A DNA stretch of 7,444 nt from Planctomycetaceae bacterium (GCA_947459855.1 CANHFL010000041.1:1-7444); one strand, 5' to 3'. Counted from the first letter of the stretch, positions 1 through 6,434 are shown. Notes: generated from the sequence alone by a model not told the origin. Numbers and translations are program-made.

Positions 1-1322
1 ATCCCGCGCGCCGGCACGTTGATGATGCGCGCGCACGCCACGTCGTCCGCCGGGTTCGCCACCAGGCGCAGGTACGCGACCAGGTCCTTCACTTCCTTGC
101 GGTCGAAGAACGCCGTGCCGCGCACGATGCGGTACGGCACCTGGCGCTTGCGCAGCGCGTCCTCGATCACGCGGCTCAGCGCGTTCATGCGGTACAGCAC
201 CGCCATCTCGCGCCACGGCGTGCCGGCGGCGTTCGACTCGACGATCGCCTTCGCGACCTCGTCGGCCTCGGAGTGCTCGTCGGCGCAGCGCACCACGCGC
301 ACCTTGGCGCCGTCGCCCAGCGCGGTGTAGAGCGTGCGCGCCTTGCGGCGCTTGTTGTGGCGGATCAGCCCGTCCGCCGCGGCGACGATGTGCCCCGTCG
401 AGCGGAAGTTCTCGCCCAGGCTCACCGTGTGCGCGCCGGGGAAGCACTCCTCGAACTCCAGGATGTTGCGGATGTCCGCGCCGCGCCAGCGGTAGATCGA
501 CTGGTCTGGGTCGCCGACCACGCAGATGTTGCGGTGGTCGCCGGCGATGCGCCGCGCGATCGCGAACTGCGCGCGGTTGGTGTCCTGGTACTCGTCGATC
601 ATCAGGTAGCGGTGCCGCGCCGAGGCCTGCGCGCGCAGCGCGTCGTTCGTCTCCAGCGCCAGCGCCACCTTCATCAGCAGGTCGTCGAAGTCGAGCGATT
701 TCTGCCGCTGCAGGATGCGCTCGTACGCCGCGTAGGCCTTCGCCACCTGGCGCGAGCTGTAGTCGCCCGCGGTCTCGGCGAAGCGCTGCGCGTCGACCAG
801 CTGGTTCTTCGCGTTGCTGATCTTGGCGTGCACCGCGGCAGGCTGGAAGTTCTTGTCGTCCAGGCCGGCCTCGGCGATGGCGGACTTGATGGCGCGGCGC
901 TGGTCGTCGGTGTCCCAGATCACGAACGCGGGGTCGACGCCGCACTCGGCCGCGTGGCGCCGCAGGAACATCGCGCAGAACGCGTGGAAGGTGCTGACCA
1001 CCAGCCCGCGGCGCCCGGGCAGGCCGGCGGGCAGCATCGACTCGACGCGCGCGCGCATCTCGCCGGCGGCCTTGTTGGTGAACGTCAGCGCCAGGATGTT
1101 CCACGGCGCCACGCCGTTGGCGATCAGGAACGCCACGCGGCGCGTGATCACGCGCGTCTTGCCGCTGCCGGGGCCCGCCAGCACCAGGAGCGGGCCCTCC
1201 ACGTGCGCCACCGCCGTGCGCTGGTCGTCGGTCAGCCCCTCCAGGAGGGCCGCCGGGTCCAGGCGGACGGGGGGTTCGAACGGGGCGGATTCCTCCGCGG
1301 GTGGTGGTTCGGGGAACAGCAA
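1..1322 (-). CDS. uvrD: UvrD/PcrA-family superfamily 1A DNA helicase, N-terminal part (C-terminus off window)
   Basis: This is an ATP-dependent 3'-5' DNA helicase of the UvrD/PcrA/Rep family, which acts in the cytoplasm in excision repair, mismatch repair and replication-fork maintenance. Reading the minus strand from a TTG at 1322 gives 440 open codons to the window edge, against about 700-750 aa for the family. Motifs appear in order: Q motif LTDDQRTAV (about residues 30-38), Walker A AGPGSGKT (49-56), motif Ia LTFTNKAAGEM, STFHAFC, Walker B IDEYQDTN (242-249), motif III VVGDPDQSIYRWRG (268-281), motif IV GENFRS, then AVLYRMNA, RKEVKDLVAYLRLVANP and RIINVPARG at the edge. No ATG lies in frame between an upstream TAA near 1520 and Walker A. 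I chose TTG 1322 because GGAGG at 1333-1337 sits 10 nt upstream; a TTG at 1331 or a far GTG at 1505 are less likely. The family is certain; uvrD versus pcrA/rep is not resolved. It is divergent from dcd. Confidence 0.93.
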   Translation of the reverse strand, partial: MLFPEPPPAEESAPFEPPVRLDPAALLEGLTDDQRTAVAHVEGPLLVLAGPGSGKTRVITRRVAFLIANGVAPWNILALTFTNKAAGEMRARVESMLPAGLPGRRGLVVSTFHAFCAMFLRRHAAECGVDPAFVIWDTDDQRRAIKSAIAEAGLDDKNFQPAAVHAKISNAKNQLVDAQRFAETAGDYSSRQVAKAYAAYERILQRQKSLDFDDLLMKVALALETNDALRAQASARHRYLMIDEYQDTNRAQFAIARRIAGDHRNICVVGDPDQSIYRWRGADIRNILEFEECFPGAHTVSLGENFRSTGHIVAAADGLIRHNKRRKARTLYTALGDGAKVRVVRCADEHSEADEVAKAIVESNAAGTPWREMAVLYRMNALSRVIEDALRKRQVPYRIVRGTAFFDRKEVKDLVAYLRLVANPADDVACARIINVPARG

Positions 1323-1499
1323 GTCGCGCAAGCCTCCATGCGTCGCAACGCGTCCGGCGAGTCTAGAGAGACGCAGCCCGACAACCTGTCCACAGTCCGG
1401 TTTGGCTGTCGATTTGCCTTCACGGAACCCTAACCCCTCGGAATCACAGCACTTGCGTGGCGGCCTTTTGAAAGTCGATAAAAACGACGAAACCGACCC

Positions 1500-1527
1500 T
1501 TGCACCCACAATAGGTAGGGTTACCAT
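1500..1527 (+). promoter_or_regulatory. Candidate promoter for dcd-nrdJ
   Basis: TTGCAC (1500-1505) and TACCAT (1522-1527) are separated by 16 nt. They match the sigma-70 consensus at 3/6 and 4/6 positions, so on sequence alone this is weak. It gains weight because the 16-nt spacer is exactly occupied by NrdR-like box 1, and the predicted start near 1534 would place box 2 immediately downstream, a classic repressor layout. Confidence 0.35.
1506..1521 (+). promoter_or_regulatory. NrdR-like box 1
   Basis: The 16-mer CCACAATAGGTAGGGT matches the established NrdR box consensus (acaCwAtATaTwGtgt) at 12 of 16 positions, including the palindromic core C-W-A...T-W-G. NrdR is the Zn-finger/ATP-cone repressor that binds tandem boxes upstream of ribonucleotide reductase genes. 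The box lies between the candidate -35 and -10 of the dcd-nrdJ unit. I found this by eye; no matrix score was computed. Confidence 0.6.
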
Positions 1528-1537
1528 TCGTCCCGCT

Positions 1538-1553
1538 TCGCTACACGTTGTGT
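1538..1553 (+). promoter_or_regulatory. NrdR-like box 2
   Basis: The 16-mer TCGCTACACGTTGTGT matches the NrdR consensus at 11 of 16 positions and shares the core pattern CWANANNTWG with box 1. It begins exactly 32 bp after box 1, leaving a 16-bp gap. That is the roughly three-helical-turn spacing known for tandem NrdR boxes, and the spacing supports both calls more than either match alone. Confidence 0.58.
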
Positions 1554-1654
1554 GTGCAGTCCGAAGCGTGTCGTACCGAACAGATGCCGTACAACCGTCC
1601 GTTGTGCAAGTACTTACGTCGGGCCTCGTGGCCCGCAGCAAGGGGCAGAGACCG

Positions 1655-2260
1655 ATGAGCATCCTGTGTGACACGCAGATCCGGCAGGCCGTGCGGATCG
1701 CCCCCTTCGCGGACAACGTGAAGCGCCCGGGCACCGTCTCGTACGGCGTGTCGAGCTACGGCTACGACGTGCGCGTCGGCACCCGCTTCAAGGTCTTCAC
1801 CAACGCCACCAGCGGCGGGACGGCCATCGTCGACCCGAAGGCGTTCACCAACGACCTGTTCATCACCATCGACACCGCGGAGACCGGCAAGGACCACATC
1901 GTGATCCCGCCGAACAGCTTCGCGCTGGCCGAGACCGTGGAGACCATCGACGTCCCCCGCGACGTCCTGGCCATCTGCGTCGGCAAGAGTACGTACGCCC
2001 GCTGCGGCATCATCGTCAACGTCACGCCCCTCGAGCCCGAGTGGCGCGGCAAGGTCACCATCGAGATCAGCAACACCACCCCCCTGCCGGCCAAGATCTA
2101 CGCGAACGAGGGCATCGCGCAGATGATCTTCCTGAAGGCCGACAGCGTCTGCGCGGTCAGCTACGCGGACAAGGGCGGCAAGTACCAGGACCAGGCCGGG
2201 CTCACCCTCCCGCGCGTCGACGGGCTCCCGTTCGGCGACGGCACCCCCAACAGTCACTGA
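1655..2260 (+). CDS. dcd: dCTP deaminase
   Basis: Dcd deaminates dCTP to dUTP and ammonia in the cytoplasm, feeding dUTPase and thymidylate synthase with dUMP for dTTP synthesis. The 201-aa product has the trimeric dUTPase/Dcd fold signatures: [12 protein letters not shown] (29-40), [14 protein letters not shown] IPPNSFALA (84-92), [16 protein letters not shown] (110-125) and [14 protein letters not shown] (127-140). By comparison with E. coli Dcd, Glu137 in TIEISN should be the catalytic base, with Ser112 and Arg116 near the triphosphate/base. The C-terminal [14 protein letters not shown] (174-187) is the conserved tail that closes over the nucleotide. It resembles the 185-200 aa Pseudomonas/Chlamydia-type enzymes. 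The frame is open upstream to 1550, but ATG 1655 matches family starts (MSI...) and has AAGGGG 9 nt before it. It is followed after 88 bp by nrdJ, probably cotranscribed. Monofunctional deaminase is assumed; a combined dUTPase activity cannot be excluded from sequence. Confidence 0.95.
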   Translation: MSILCDTQIRQAVRIAPFADNVKRPGTVSYGVSSYGYDVRVGTRFKVFTNATSGGTAIVDPKAFTNDLFITIDTAETGKDHIVIPPNSFALAETVETIDVPRDVLAICVGKSTYARCGIIVNVTPLEPEWRGKVTIEISNTTPLPAKIYANEGIAQMIFLKADSVCAVSYADKGGKYQDQAGLTLPRVDGLPFGDGTPNSH

Positions 2261-2277
2261 CCCACATCGACCCGGAA

Positions 2278-2305
2278 CGGCGGCGCACGGAATTGCGCGC
2301 CGCCG
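2278..2305 (+). other. GC-rich hairpin in the dcd-nrdJ gap
   Basis: CGGCGGCGC (2278-2286) and GCGCCGCCG (2297-2305) form a perfect 9-bp stem around a 10-nt loop. No T tract follows, so it is not a standard intrinsic terminator. It could stabilise or partly terminate a dcd transcript ahead of nrdJ, or mean little in such GC-rich DNA. The remaining gap holds only a weak GGAA (2335-2338) ahead of the nrdJ start. Confidence 0.4.
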
Positions 2306-2348
2306 CGCCGGAATGCATCACGCACCCCCGTTTCGGAAACATCGACAC

Positions 2349-5300
2349 ATGCGCATCGCACGCCGCTTCACCACCGCAGGCAAGGACGTCTTCAGCACCG
2401 TCGAGTGGACCACCCGCTCGAGCCGCATCAGCAACTCGGACGGCAGCACCGTCTTCGAGATGCACGACGCGCAGGTGCCGGCGACGTGGAGCCAGCTCGC
2501 CACCGACATCGTCGTCAGCAAGTACTTCCGCAAGGCCGGCGTCCCGCAGCTGACCGCCGACGGCAAGGTCCAGAAGGATGCGGCGGGCAAGCCGGTCATG
2601 GGCCCCGAGCGCAGCGTCAAGCAGGTGGTCCACCGCCTGGTGGGCTGCTGGCGCCACTGGGGCGAGAAGTTCGGCTACTTCAGCGCGAAGAAGGACGCGG
2701 ACGCGTTCTACGACGAGCTGAGCCACATGCTGCTGAACCAGATGGCGGCGCCGAACAGCCCGCAGTGGTTCAACACGGGCCTCAACTTCGCCTACGGCAT
2801 CAGCGGCCCCGCGCAGGGCCACTGGATCGCCGACCACAAGACCGGCAAGATCGGCCTGGCGAAGGACGCCTACACCCACCCGCAGCCGCACGCCTGCTTC
2901 ATCCAGGCGGTCCGCGACGACCTGGTCGGCGAGGGCGGCATCATGGACCTGTGGACGCGCGAGGCGCGCCTCTTCAAGTACGGCTCGGGCACGGGCACGA
3001 ACTTCTCCAACCTGCGCGGCGAGAACGAGCCGCTCTCGGGCGGCGGCCGCAGCTCGGGCCTGATGAGCTTCCTGAAGATCGGCGACCGCGCCGCGGGCGC
3101 GATCAAGTCCGGCGGCACCACGCGCCGCGCGGCCAAGATGGTCTGCCTGGACGTCGACCACCCGGACATCGAGAAGTTCGTCAACTGGAAGGTCCGCGAG
3201 GAGATCAAGGTCGCCGCGCTCGTCGAGGGCATGAAGCACCTGGCCCCGAACCAGCGCGAGATCGCCGACCAGCTGGGCCTGAAGCTCGACTACGACTTCA
3301 ACGGCGAGGCCTACTACACCGTCAGCGGCCAGAACTCGAACAACTCGGTGCGCCTGTCCGACGCCTTCATGGAGGCGGTCGAGAAGGACGGCGAGTGGAC
3401 GCTGGTCCGCCGCATCGACGGCAAGCCGGCGAAGAAGCTGCCGGCCCGCGAGCTGTGGCGCCAGATCAACGAGGCCGCCTGGCACTGCGCCGACCCCGGC
3501 GTGCAGTACGACAGCACCATCAACGCCTGGCACACCTGCCCCGAGGGCGGCCGCATCAACGCCAGCAACCCGTGCAGCGAGTACATGTTCCTCGACAACA
3601 CGGCGTGCAACCTGGCGTCGATCAACCTGCTGAAGTTCTACGACCCCGAGACGCGCACCTTCGACATCGAGGGCTACGAGCACGCGATCAGCCTGTGGAC
3701 CGTGGTGCTGGAGATCAGCGTGCTCATGGCGAGCTTCCCGTCCAAGGAGATCGCCGAGCTCAGCTGGAAGTACCGCACCCTGGGCCTGGGCTACGCCAAC
3801 CTGGGCGCCATGCTCATGCAGGCGGGCATCCCCTACGACAGCGAGGAAGGCCGCGCGGTCTGCGGCACGCTCACGGCGATCCTGACCGGCCGTTCGTACG
3901 CGGCCAGCGCGGTCCTGGCGGCCGAGCACGGCCCCTTCGAGGGCTACAAGGCCAACAAGGAGCACATGCTCCGCGTGATCCGCAACCACCGCCGCGCCGC
4001 GGCCGGCGTGGCGCGCGACAGCGGCGAGTACGAGGACCTGCGCATCTCGCCGGTCCCGATCGACCACTCGGTCTTCAAGGACGGCCGCGTCAACATCGCG
4101 AACGCCGACGCGCTGCTCAGCCACGCGGTGACCTCGTGGGACGACGCGCTCGCCTTCGGCAAGAAGCACGGCTTCCGCAACGCGCAGGTCACCGTCATCG
4201 CGCCGACCGGCACGATCGGCCTGCTGATGGACTGCGACACGACGGGCGTCGAGCCCGACTTCGCGCTGACGAAGTTCAAGAAGCTGGCCGGCGGCGGCTA
4301 CTTCAAGATCGCCAACCAGTCGCTGCGCCCGGCGCTCCGCGCGCTCGGCTACACGCCGGCGCAGGTGGACGAGATCGTCGCGCACGTCATGGGCACGCTC
4401 AGCCTCGAGGTGCCGATGCCGGAGATCGACGGCACCGTGCCCGCGCACGGCCGCACGTTCCGCGACTTCCTGGTCGAGAGCGGCTACACCGGCGACGAGG
4501 TCGTCCAGGTCGAGAACGGCCTGCCGACGTACTTCGAGATCGGCTTCGCGTTCAACGCCTGGAGCATGCCGGAGCGCATCCTGGCCAACCTGGGCGTCGA
4601 CGTGGCCGCGGCCCGCAACGACCCCAAGTTCAGCGGCCTCCGCGCGCTGGGCCTGAACAAGGAGCAGATCGAGGCGCTGAACCGCCGCATCTGCGGCACG
4701 CAGACGATCGAGGGCGCCCCACACCTCAAGGACCGCCACCTGCCGGTCTTCGACTGCGCCAACCGCTGCGGCACCCTGGGCACGCGCTTCATCGCACCGG
4801 AGGGCCACATCCGCATGATGGCCGCCGCGCAGCCCTTCATCTCGGGCGCCATCAGCAAGACCATCAACCTGCCCAACGAGGCGGCGGTGTCCGAGATCGG
4901 CGCCTGCTACCGCCTGAGCTGGGAGCTGGGCCTGAAGGCGAACGCCCTCTACCGCGACGGATGCAAGCTGAGCCAGCCGCTCAGCACCAAGTCCGACGCC
5001 AGCGAGGAGCGCGAGGACGAGGACACCGAGGGCCTGTCGAAGGAGGCCACGGTGATCGAGCGCGTCGTCGAGGTCGAGCGCGTCGTCGAGCGCGTGGTCG
5101 ACCGCGTCGTCGAGCGCCCGATGCGCCGCCGCCTGCCCGACACCCGCGAGTCGGTGACGCACAAGTTCAACGTCGCCGGCCACGAGGGCTACCTGATCGT
5201 CGGCCTGTACGACGACGGCAAGCCGGGCGAGCTGTTCATCACGATGGCGAAGGAAGGCTCCACGATCGGCGGCCTGATGGACTCGCTGGGCACGGCGATC

Positions 5301-5933
5301 AGCCTGGCCCTGCAGTACGGCGTGCCGGTCGAGAGCATCGTCACGAAGTTCGCGCACCAGCGCTTCGAGCCGATGGGGATGACCACCAACAGCGACATCC
5401 CCTTCGCGAAGAGCCTGGTCGACTACATCTTCCGGTGGCTGGGAATGCAGTTCATCCCCGGCTACCGCGAGCAGAACGCGCCGAAGCGCTCCAAGCCGGC
5501 CGAGCTGGCCGGCGCGCACGGCGACGGTGGCGCAGGAAGCGCCTCCGCAACCCAGCCCAAGGTCGTCAAGGAGGACGCATGGCACGCACGAAGCAGCGGA
5601 TCGGCCACCTCGCCCGCGACGGACGCTCCGTCGGCAAGCGAGCCGGCAAGCGGCATCGCCCGGGCGAAGGACGACGTGAGCTCGATCCTGTCGAGCCGCG
5701 GCATCACCGAGGTCTCGGCCGCGTCGATCATCGACGGTTCGGATGGGGCCCAGAAGGCCGCACCGGAGCCGGTGGCCGTCGGCGAGGCTCGCGTGGCCGG
5801 GTCCGCGCTTGACCAGTCGAACGCCCAGATGATGGGCGACGCGCCGGCGTGCGACGTGTGCGGATCGATCACCGTGCGCAACGGCACCTGCTATCGCTGC
5901 CTGAACTGCGGCCAGTCGATGGGCTGCAGCTGA
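2349..5933 (+). CDS. nrdJ: Vitamin B12-dependent (class II) ribonucleoside-diphosphate reductase
   Basis: NrdJ reduces ribonucleotides to deoxyribonucleotides, generating its thiyl radical from adenosylcobalamin, so it needs neither oxygen nor a small radical subunit. The product is 1194 aa, normal for the long NrdJ form. Residues about 1-140 are the N-terminal domain (MRIARRFTTAGKD, SQLATDIVVSKYFRKAGVP, PNSPQWFNTGL). The catalytic barrel follows: Cys183 in HACFIQAV and Cys420 in NTACNLASINL should be the redox pair, and Asn407-Cys409-Glu411 in NPCSEY the active-site triad with the thiyl Cys409. APTGTIGLLMDCDTTGVEPD (618-637) is a conserved family motif. A charged ERVV repeat (902-923) links to a TSCPD-type domain (about 935-1035). 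A 125-residue Ala/Ser-rich linker leads to a six-cysteine tail (C1168, 1171, 1181, 1184, 1187, 1193) ending GCS, likely the zinc ribbon/thiol shuttle that re-reduces the active site. I chose ATG 2349 (MRIARRF, GGAA 10 nt upstream) over in-frame ATG 2313. No B12 riboswitch is seen upstream; control is probably from the dcd promoter. Confidence 0.97.
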   Translation: MRIARRFTTAGKDVFSTVEWTTRSSRISNSDGSTVFEMHDAQVPATWSQLATDIVVSKYFRKAGVPQLTADGKVQKDAAGKPVMGPERSVKQVVHRLVGCWRHWGEKFGYFSAKKDADAFYDELSHMLLNQMAAPNSPQWFNTGLNFAYGISGPAQGHWIADHKTGKIGLAKDAYTHPQPHACFIQAVRDDLVGEGGIMDLWTREARLFKYGSGTGTNFSNLRGENEPLSGGGRSSGLMSFLKIGDRAAGAIKSGGTTRRAAKMVCLDVDHPDIEKFVNWKVREEIKVAALVEGMKHLAPNQREIADQLGLKLDYDFNGEAYYTVSGQNSNNSVRLSDAFMEAVEKDGEWTLVRRIDGKPAKKLPARELWRQINEAAWHCADPGVQYDSTINAWHTCPEGGRINASNPCSEYMFLDNTACNLASINLLKFYDPETRTFDIEGYEHAISLWTVVLEISVLMASFPSKEIAELSWKYRTLGLGYANLGAMLMQAGIPYDSEEGRAVCGTLTAILTGRSYAASAVLAAEHGPFEGYKANKEHMLRVIRNHRRAAAGVARDSGEYEDLRISPVPIDHSVFKDGRVNIANADALLSHAVTSWDDALAFGKKHGFRNAQVTVIAPTGTIGLLMDCDTTGVEPDFALTKFKKLAGGGYFKIANQSLRPALRALGYTPAQVDEIVAHVMGTLSLEVPMPEIDGTVPAHGRTFRDFLVESGYTGDEVVQVENGLPTYFEIGFAFNAWSMPERILANLGVDVAAARNDPKFSGLRALGLNKEQIEALNRRICGTQTIEGAPHLKDRHLPVFDCANRCGTLGTRFIAPEGHIRMMAAAQPFISGAISKTINLPNEAAVSEIGACYRLSWELGLKANALYRDGCKLSQPLSTKSDASEEREDEDTEGLSKEATVIERVVEVERVVERVVDRVVERPMRRRLPDTRESVTHKFNVAGHEGYLIVGLYDDGKPGELFITMAKEGSTIGGLMDSLGTAISLALQYGVPVESIVTKFAHQRFEPMGMTTNSDIPFAKSLVDYIFRWLGMQFIPGYREQNAPKRSKPAELAGAHGDGGAGSASATQPKVVKEDAWHARSSGSATSPATDAPSASEPASGIARAKDDVSSILSSRGITEVSAASIIDGSDGAQKAAPEPVAVGEARVAGSALDQSNAQMMGDAPACDVCGSITVRNGTCYRCLNCGQSMGCS
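5058..5111 (+). repeat. In-frame tandem repeat in nrdJ (GAGCGCGTCGTC unit)
   Basis: The 12-bp unit GAGCGCGTCGTC occurs at 5058-5069 and 5076-5087, with one-base variants at 5088-5099 (GAGCGCGTGGTC) and 5100-5111 (GACCGCGTCGTC). A 6-bp half unit GAGGTC at 5070-5075 interrupts the series. It encodes NrdJ residues about 904-921, reading ERVV-EV-ERVV-ERVV-DRVV. The array lies in the linker between the catalytic barrel and the TSCPD-type domain. A unit length that is a multiple of three lets copy number vary without a frameshift. Confidence 0.85.
5579..5812 (+). other. Out-of-frame basic ORF with strong Shine-Dalgarno inside nrdJ (probably not a gene)
   Basis: AAGGAGGA at 5568-5575 lies just before ATG 5579, with 4 nt between GGAGG and the ATG. 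This opens a 77-codon ORF in a different frame from nrdJ, ending at TGA 5810-5812. The product would be very basic and begins MARTKQRIGHLARDGRSVGK; after about residue 33 it looks like ordinary shadow translation. It overlaps the low-complexity linker of NrdJ (residues about 1077-1155), where constraint on the main frame is weak. The SD-like stretch also encodes KED in NrdJ, so it may be accidental. Confidence 0.12.
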
Positions 5934-5948
5934 CGGCAGCGCGGGACC

Positions 5949-5994
5949 TGCCGGCCCTGCGTCGCGCCACGGATTGGTGCGCGCAGGGCCGGCA
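5949..5994 (+). terminator. Hairpin terminator-like structure after nrdJ
   Basis: TGCCGGCCCTGCG (5949-5961) and CGCAGGGCCGGCA (5982-5994) form a perfect 13-bp stem with a 20-nt loop, starting 15 nt after the nrdJ stop. There is no T-rich tail, so it may act as a tail-less terminator or protect the mRNA 3' end. Position right after a long operon supports a 3'-end role. Being symmetrical it could also work in the reverse direction. Confidence 0.6.
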
Positions 5995-6389
5995 ACCCGG
6001 CAACGAGGACTCGTAGGAACGACAGAGACACCGAGGCACGCCCCGCACGACGCGCGGCGCGCCGCAGACCAAGGCAGACACATGGACCATGCGCCGGCGG
6101 GCGGACCTCCGACCCGCCCCCGGCGCGACAAATGACGCGATGGCGGCGCGTGCGGACGGATCGTCGGTCAGCGAGTGGATGGACCCTCCTTGCAGGCCGA
6201 ATGAGCACGGACAACGCGCACTTCGGCCCCCTCTCCTGGGAACGGATGCCCCCCGACGCTCGGCGGACGAGGACTGCCTCGGCAGCCTGAATCCGACCGG
6301 CGCGCCAACCCGGAAGGGAGACCCAAGCCTGATGCCGCGCCCCATCGCGTCTCTACACCCCGCGCGTGCGCCCCTGCGGCGCGCGCCCT
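5995..6389. other. Gene-free, hairpin-rich intergenic stretch
   Basis: About 395 bp without a convincing gene. What can be seen: a perfect 12-bp palindrome GCGGCGCGCCGC (6054-6065); a strong bulged hairpin (6091-6126); a small hairpin CTGC-CTCG-GCAG (6274-6285) extended by AGG/CCT across a bulged A (6270-6288); and two tiny plus-strand ORFs. One runs 6082-6135 (17 aa, AAGG 7 nt upstream). The other runs 6132-6290 (52 aa, Arg-rich, overlapping the first through ATGA). Neither product resembles a family I know. An intrinsic terminator follows at 6390-6434. An uncharacterised small RNA, a leader region or a decayed gene are all possible. Confidence 0.5.
6091..6126 (+). other. Strong bulged hairpin with a CCTCC-containing loop
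   Basis: GCGCCGG (6091-6097) pairs with CCGGCGC (6120-6126), and GGGCGG (6099-6104) with CCGCCC (6114-6119). This gives 13 bp with a single bulged C at 6098. The 9-nt loop ACCTCCGAC contains ACCTCC, the anti-Shine-Dalgarno sequence. GC-rich DNA makes such stems common, but this is one of the best in the window. Confidence 0.5.
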
Positions 6390-6434
6390 GCCCCCGCCGC
6401 GGAAGTGCCCACCTTCGCGGCGGGGGCGTTGTTT
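6390..6434 (+). terminator. Intrinsic (rho-independent) terminator
   Basis: GCCCCCGCCGCG (6390-6401) pairs perfectly with CGCGGCGGGGGC (6416-6427). The stem continues through a bulged G (6402) into AAG/CTT (6403-6405 with 6413-6415) and a 7-nt loop. TTGTTT follows at 6429-6434. Stem plus T-rich tail points to plus-strand termination. No gene ends just upstream, so it would stop nrdJ read-through or an unannotated transcript from 5995-6389, insulating the lipoprotein gene. Confidence 0.62.

Larger units (their letters stand above)
1323..1654. other. Divergent intergenic region between the helicase gene and dcd
   Basis: This 332-bp stretch has no convincing gene. It is clearly less GC-rich than the flanking coding sequence, notably around 1468-1530. 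The helicase side holds GGAGG (minus strand, 1333-1337) as the probable ribosome binding site. The dcd side holds a candidate promoter, two NrdR-like boxes, a small hairpin in the leader (arms 1589-1595 and 1601-1607, loop 1596-1600, one G·U pair) and the dcd Shine-Dalgarno AAGGGG at 1640-1645. The implied dcd leader is about 120 nt long. I could not find a good promoter for the helicase; the minus-strand TGCTGTGAT at 1451-1443 is only a weak extended -10. Confidence 0.7.

Noticed and set aside
1386..1395. CTGTCCACAG as a LexA box or DnaA box near the helicase gene
   Set aside because: The CTGT/ACAG arms are only 2 nt apart rather than 8, and the match to the DnaA box TTATCCACA is 7/9 with no second copy nearby.
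273..1433. 386-codon plus-strand ORF over the helicase region
   Set aside because: It is antisense to a minus-strand frame carrying all the UvrD motifs, and has no family features of its own.
1550..1654. N-terminal extension of dcd from GTG 1550
   Set aside because: Family members start at MSI/MR-type N-termini, the extension resembles nothing, and AAGGGG is placed for ATG 1655. The extension also overlaps NrdR-like box 2.
2313..2348. nrdJ start at ATG 2313
   Set aside because: MHHAPPFRKHRH is not family-like; homologues begin with a sequence like MRIARRFT, matching ATG 2349.
2405..5812. 1135-codon plus-strand ORF in another frame of nrdJ
   Set aside because: Low-complexity Arg/Gly/Pro shadow translation; the nrdJ frame has clear catalytic motifs throughout.
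2202..6131. 1309-codon minus-strand ORF antisense to nrdJ
   Set aside because: It is rich in Arg, Ala and Val with no recognisable domain. It arises because strong G/C third-position bias in nrdJ removes stops from the antisense frame.
6301..6331. SRP RNA-like GGAA tetraloop (CCCGGAAGGG)
   Set aside because: The flanks are CCAA and AGAC instead of the conserved CAGG and AGCA symmetric loop, and no long helix surrounds it.
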